DNA of 64,000 bases from the NCBI GenBank assembly GCA_002349565.1, contig DEDN01000027.1, positions 47,361-111,360 on the forward strand, in the 5' to 3' direction. The number at the start of each line of letters is the position of its first letter. Position 1 is the stretch's first letter. The translations under genes were made by a program, and so were the position numbers. Source of the stretch: Alphaproteobacteria bacterium UBA2903. GTDB taxonomy: Bacteria; Pseudomonadota; Alphaproteobacteria; CAAGCB01; CAG-977. This document shows, piece by piece, positions 62,268-64,000 of this stretch. The notes beneath the pieces are model-generated. The model saw only the letters and a list, made by a program, of their open reading frames with translations, ran no database searches and was not told the DNA's origin.

Positions 62268-62879
62268 TTATGTTTTCGCGGCAACGCCGACCGAATGCAA
62301 ATCCGCAACCAGCCGTTCGGGCGTTGTAAAGCGGAACGCTGCAAAGCCCAATTTCGCCGCCGTTTCCACATTGGGCGCGGAATCGTCGATAAACACGCAT
62401 TCTTTCGCGTTCAATCCGTAGCGTTCCAGCAAAATCCGAAACAGTTTCGGTTCGGGTTTGACTTCTTTTTCGATGCCCGACACGACAATTCCTTTAAAGA
62501 TTTTGAAAAAGTCGAATTTCGGCTCGGTCAAAGCGAATTTTTCCTGCGACCAGTTGGTCAATCCGTACACGGGATAGTGTTTTGCCAGCCGCTTCAGCAA
62601 AGCAACGTTTGCTTCAATCGCGCCGCCGCGCATTTCTTCCCACCGGGTATCGAAAACGCGGATTTCATCGGCATATTCCGGAAATTCGGCAATCTTTTCG
62701 GCAACCGCCTGCTTGAACGGCTTGCCCTTGTCCAGCGACAAATTCCATTCCGTCGTGCAGACATTGCTTAAAAAAGCTTCCATTTCCGATTCGTCGGCAA
62801 AAATTTTGCGGTACAGATTGCGCGGGTTCCACTCGATTAAAACGCCACCGAAGTCAAAAACGATTGCTTTGATCGTCAT
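62268..62879 (-). CDS. HAD-superfamily hydrolase (subfamily IA)
   Basis: 203-residue HAD-like phosphatase. Motif I is AIVFDFGGVLIEWN (the catalytic Asp, with Gly in place of the second Asp as in many IA members). Motif II is in VYGLTNWS, the Lys motif in KEVKPEPKLF and motif IV is CVFIDDSAPN. Cap domain of four helices between I and II. The closest annotated relatives are often called epoxide hydrolase-like or YihX-type phosphatases; the substrate is unknown. Confidence 0.88.
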   Translation of the reverse strand: MTIKAIVFDFGGVLIEWNPRNLYRKIFADESEMEAFLSNVCTTEWNLSLDKGKPFKQAVAEKIAEFPEYADEIRVFDTRWEEMRGGAIEANVALLKRLAKHYPVYGLTNWSQEKFALTEPKFDFFKIFKGIVVSGIEKEVKPEPKLFRILLERYGLNAKECVFIDDSAPNVETAAKLGFAAFRFTTPERLVADLHSVGVAAKT

Positions 62880-62947
62880 AATTCATCCTTTCGCTTTTCA
62901 AATAAACCGTATAATATGAAAGAAAACTTTTTTGCGAAAGAACAAAA

Positions 62948-63967
62948 ATGCTTGACGTCGACAAACTGCCCCGACTGCAATCGAACGGCTTTTCAAACAA
63001 ACGGAATCACAAGCTTTCCGTTCGACTGTCGGGCGTCCGGGGAATATACGCGGCTTTTCTGGTTGTTTTTTTGCTGTATTTGATTCTGTGTCTGTACTGC
63101 GAACGCCGTTTGAAAGCGCAAGTTTACGCCGTGTTCAAAGAAATCGGCGCAAACGGGTTCGGCGTGTCCTATCGGCAAAAATCGTCGCTTGCGGATTTTA
63201 CGGGCGGGCTGTTTCTGGATGACGTTGTGTTGACGGCGCCCGCGCAAATGGGCGGCTGGCGGTTGGAAGCGGGACGCATCACCGTCGGCGCAAACCCTTT
63301 TTCGCGAACCGTCCGCATCGGGCTTAGCGGCACATACGCCCTGCAAACCGCCGCCGTCGGCGACGCCCGCTTTACCATTGAAAAAGGAAAGCTGTCCATC
63401 GGCAAAAACCAAACCGTCGAACTGCGTTTGAAAAACATCCGCGCCGCCTCGCCCCAAGCATGGGCGGGATTTTCCGTCGGCGATGTTTCCGCGGACTTTT
63501 CCGCAACAAACGGCGATTTTTCCTTGACCGTCGAAAAAATGCTTTTGCCGTCGAAAGAGCTGCCGCCGACGGTTGATTATTGGACTGTATCGGGAAAAGC
63601 GACGGATTTTGCCGCGGCGGACAGACAGGCGCCGCTTTTAACCGACTGGATAAACAACAGCGGGTTGCTGGAAATCGCTTCGTGCGAAATCATTTGGAAG
63701 CCGTTTATGGCTCGGTTGTCGGGAACGGCAAGCTTTGATTCGGAATACCGCCTGACGGCGGCGGGAACAGGCAAGTTTTACGGATTTTTTGACTTGCTTG
63801 ACCGATTGGAAAAAGCAAAAGCCGTTTCCCCGTCGCAGGTATCCATGGCGAAAATCGTTTTGGGTGAACGCGTCAAAACGACCGCAGGGGAAACGATTCC
63901 GTCGTTTTCAGCATCTTTTGGATATCAAAAGTCAACACTTTATATCGGAAAAGTGGCATTTCCGTAA
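62948..63967 (+). CDS. DUF2125-like membrane-anchored protein
   Basis: 339 residues. The N-terminus SVRLSGVRGIYAAFLVVFLLYLILCLYCERRLKAQV is a basic segment and one TM anchor. The rest is a beta-rich periplasmic domain (GGLFLDDVVLTAPAQMGGWRLEAGRITVGANPF, DARFTIEKGKLSI), matching the start of alphaproteobacterial DUF2125 proteins. Length and the final short strand are as expected. Function unknown. Divergent from the HAD gene; the stop is at 63965-63967. Confidence 0.7.
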   Translation: MLDVDKLPRLQSNGFSNKRNHKLSVRLSGVRGIYAAFLVVFLLYLILCLYCERRLKAQVYAVFKEIGANGFGVSYRQKSSLADFTGGLFLDDVVLTAPAQMGGWRLEAGRITVGANPFSRTVRIGLSGTYALQTAAVGDARFTIEKGKLSIGKNQTVELRLKNIRAASPQAWAGFSVGDVSADFSATNGDFSLTVEKMLLPSKELPPTVDYWTVSGKATDFAAADRQAPLLTDWINNSGLLEIASCEIIWKPFMARLSGTASFDSEYRLTAAGTGKFYGFFDLLDRLEKAKAVSPSQVSMAKIVLGERVKTTAGETIPSFSASFGYQKSTLYIGKVAFP

Positions 63968-64000
63968 AATTTTTTCGATTTTTTCGGATTTGCCATAATT

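Overview
The window reads as a chromosomal segment of a host-associated or uncultured alphaproteobacterium of moderate GC content. The clues are an initiator-type tRNA with an A-U third pair in the anticodon stem (as in rhizobia), a trmFO gene, an hpnC-hpnD-hpnE squalene pathway, a C-terminal DUF2125-like protein, and a prepilin whose N-terminus (AG/RSMIE) I associate with gut alphaproteobacteria. The lineage is inferred from family knowledge, not from a search. Genes are densely packed, with many ATGA start/stop overlaps and good Shine-Dalgarno sites.

Region by region. 1-3.1 kb: a partial DedA membrane protein, a small ankyrin protein and glutamine-dependent NAD synthetase with a near-consensus promoter. 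3.1-8.8 kb: a tripartite RND efflux operon (adaptor, pump, TolC-like channel). 8.78-9.26 kb: a small gene for an IS1-InsA-like zinc-ribbon/HTH protein enclosed by perfect 17-bp inverted repeats. 9.3-13.9 kb: a copper ATPase with a fused CopZ-like C-terminus, trpS and a hypothetical gene. 14.0-15.0 kb: a four-fold repeat protein of unknown function and a small protein with a paralogue at 52.3 kb. 15.1-18.1 kb: yajC-secD-secF. 18.1-26.8 kb: a giant autotransporter interrupted by one frameshift. 26.9-30.4 kb: a heterodimeric ABC exporter with one degenerate ATP site.

30.5-41.5 kb is the main accessory region. A six-gene minus-strand polysaccharide operon holds an RgpF-like transferase, a 1566-residue multi-domain glycosyltransferase/methyltransferase, a catalytically dead serine-recombinase-like protein, a GT2, an AlgX/AlgJ-like protein and an MBOAT acyltransferase. 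It is divergent from an intact Mpi-type serine recombinase. Downstream lie an initiator-type tRNA with an aberrant T arm and imperfect direct repeats containing tRNA 3'-end sequence. Part of the operon is strikingly AT-rich, which suggests acquisition.

41.8-45.4 kb: an envelope operon (rhodanese-like protein without catalytic Cys, pentapeptide-repeat protein, Sel1 protein). 45.5-49.6 kb: trmFO-hpnC-hpnD-hpnE. 49.6-52.3 kb: Fe-superoxide dismutase and a MerR regulator divergent from a metallophosphoesterase-cupin fusion, with a textbook 19-bp-spacer MerR promoter between them. 52.3-59.1 kb: housekeeping and hypothetical genes (smpB, dapA, slt, an XRE regulator and a broken companion gene). 59.2-64 kb: an outer-membrane protein, a POT transporter, dispersed palindromic repeats around a prepilin gene with a G8 tract in its upstream region, a HAD hydrolase and a DUF2125-like protein.

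The most unusual items are the dead recombinase inside the polysaccharide operon next to a live homologue, the inverted-repeat-bounded InsA-like gene beside the RND promoter, two in-frame gene fusions that keep the second gene's ribosome binding site, and the GNPSGGM repeat protein.
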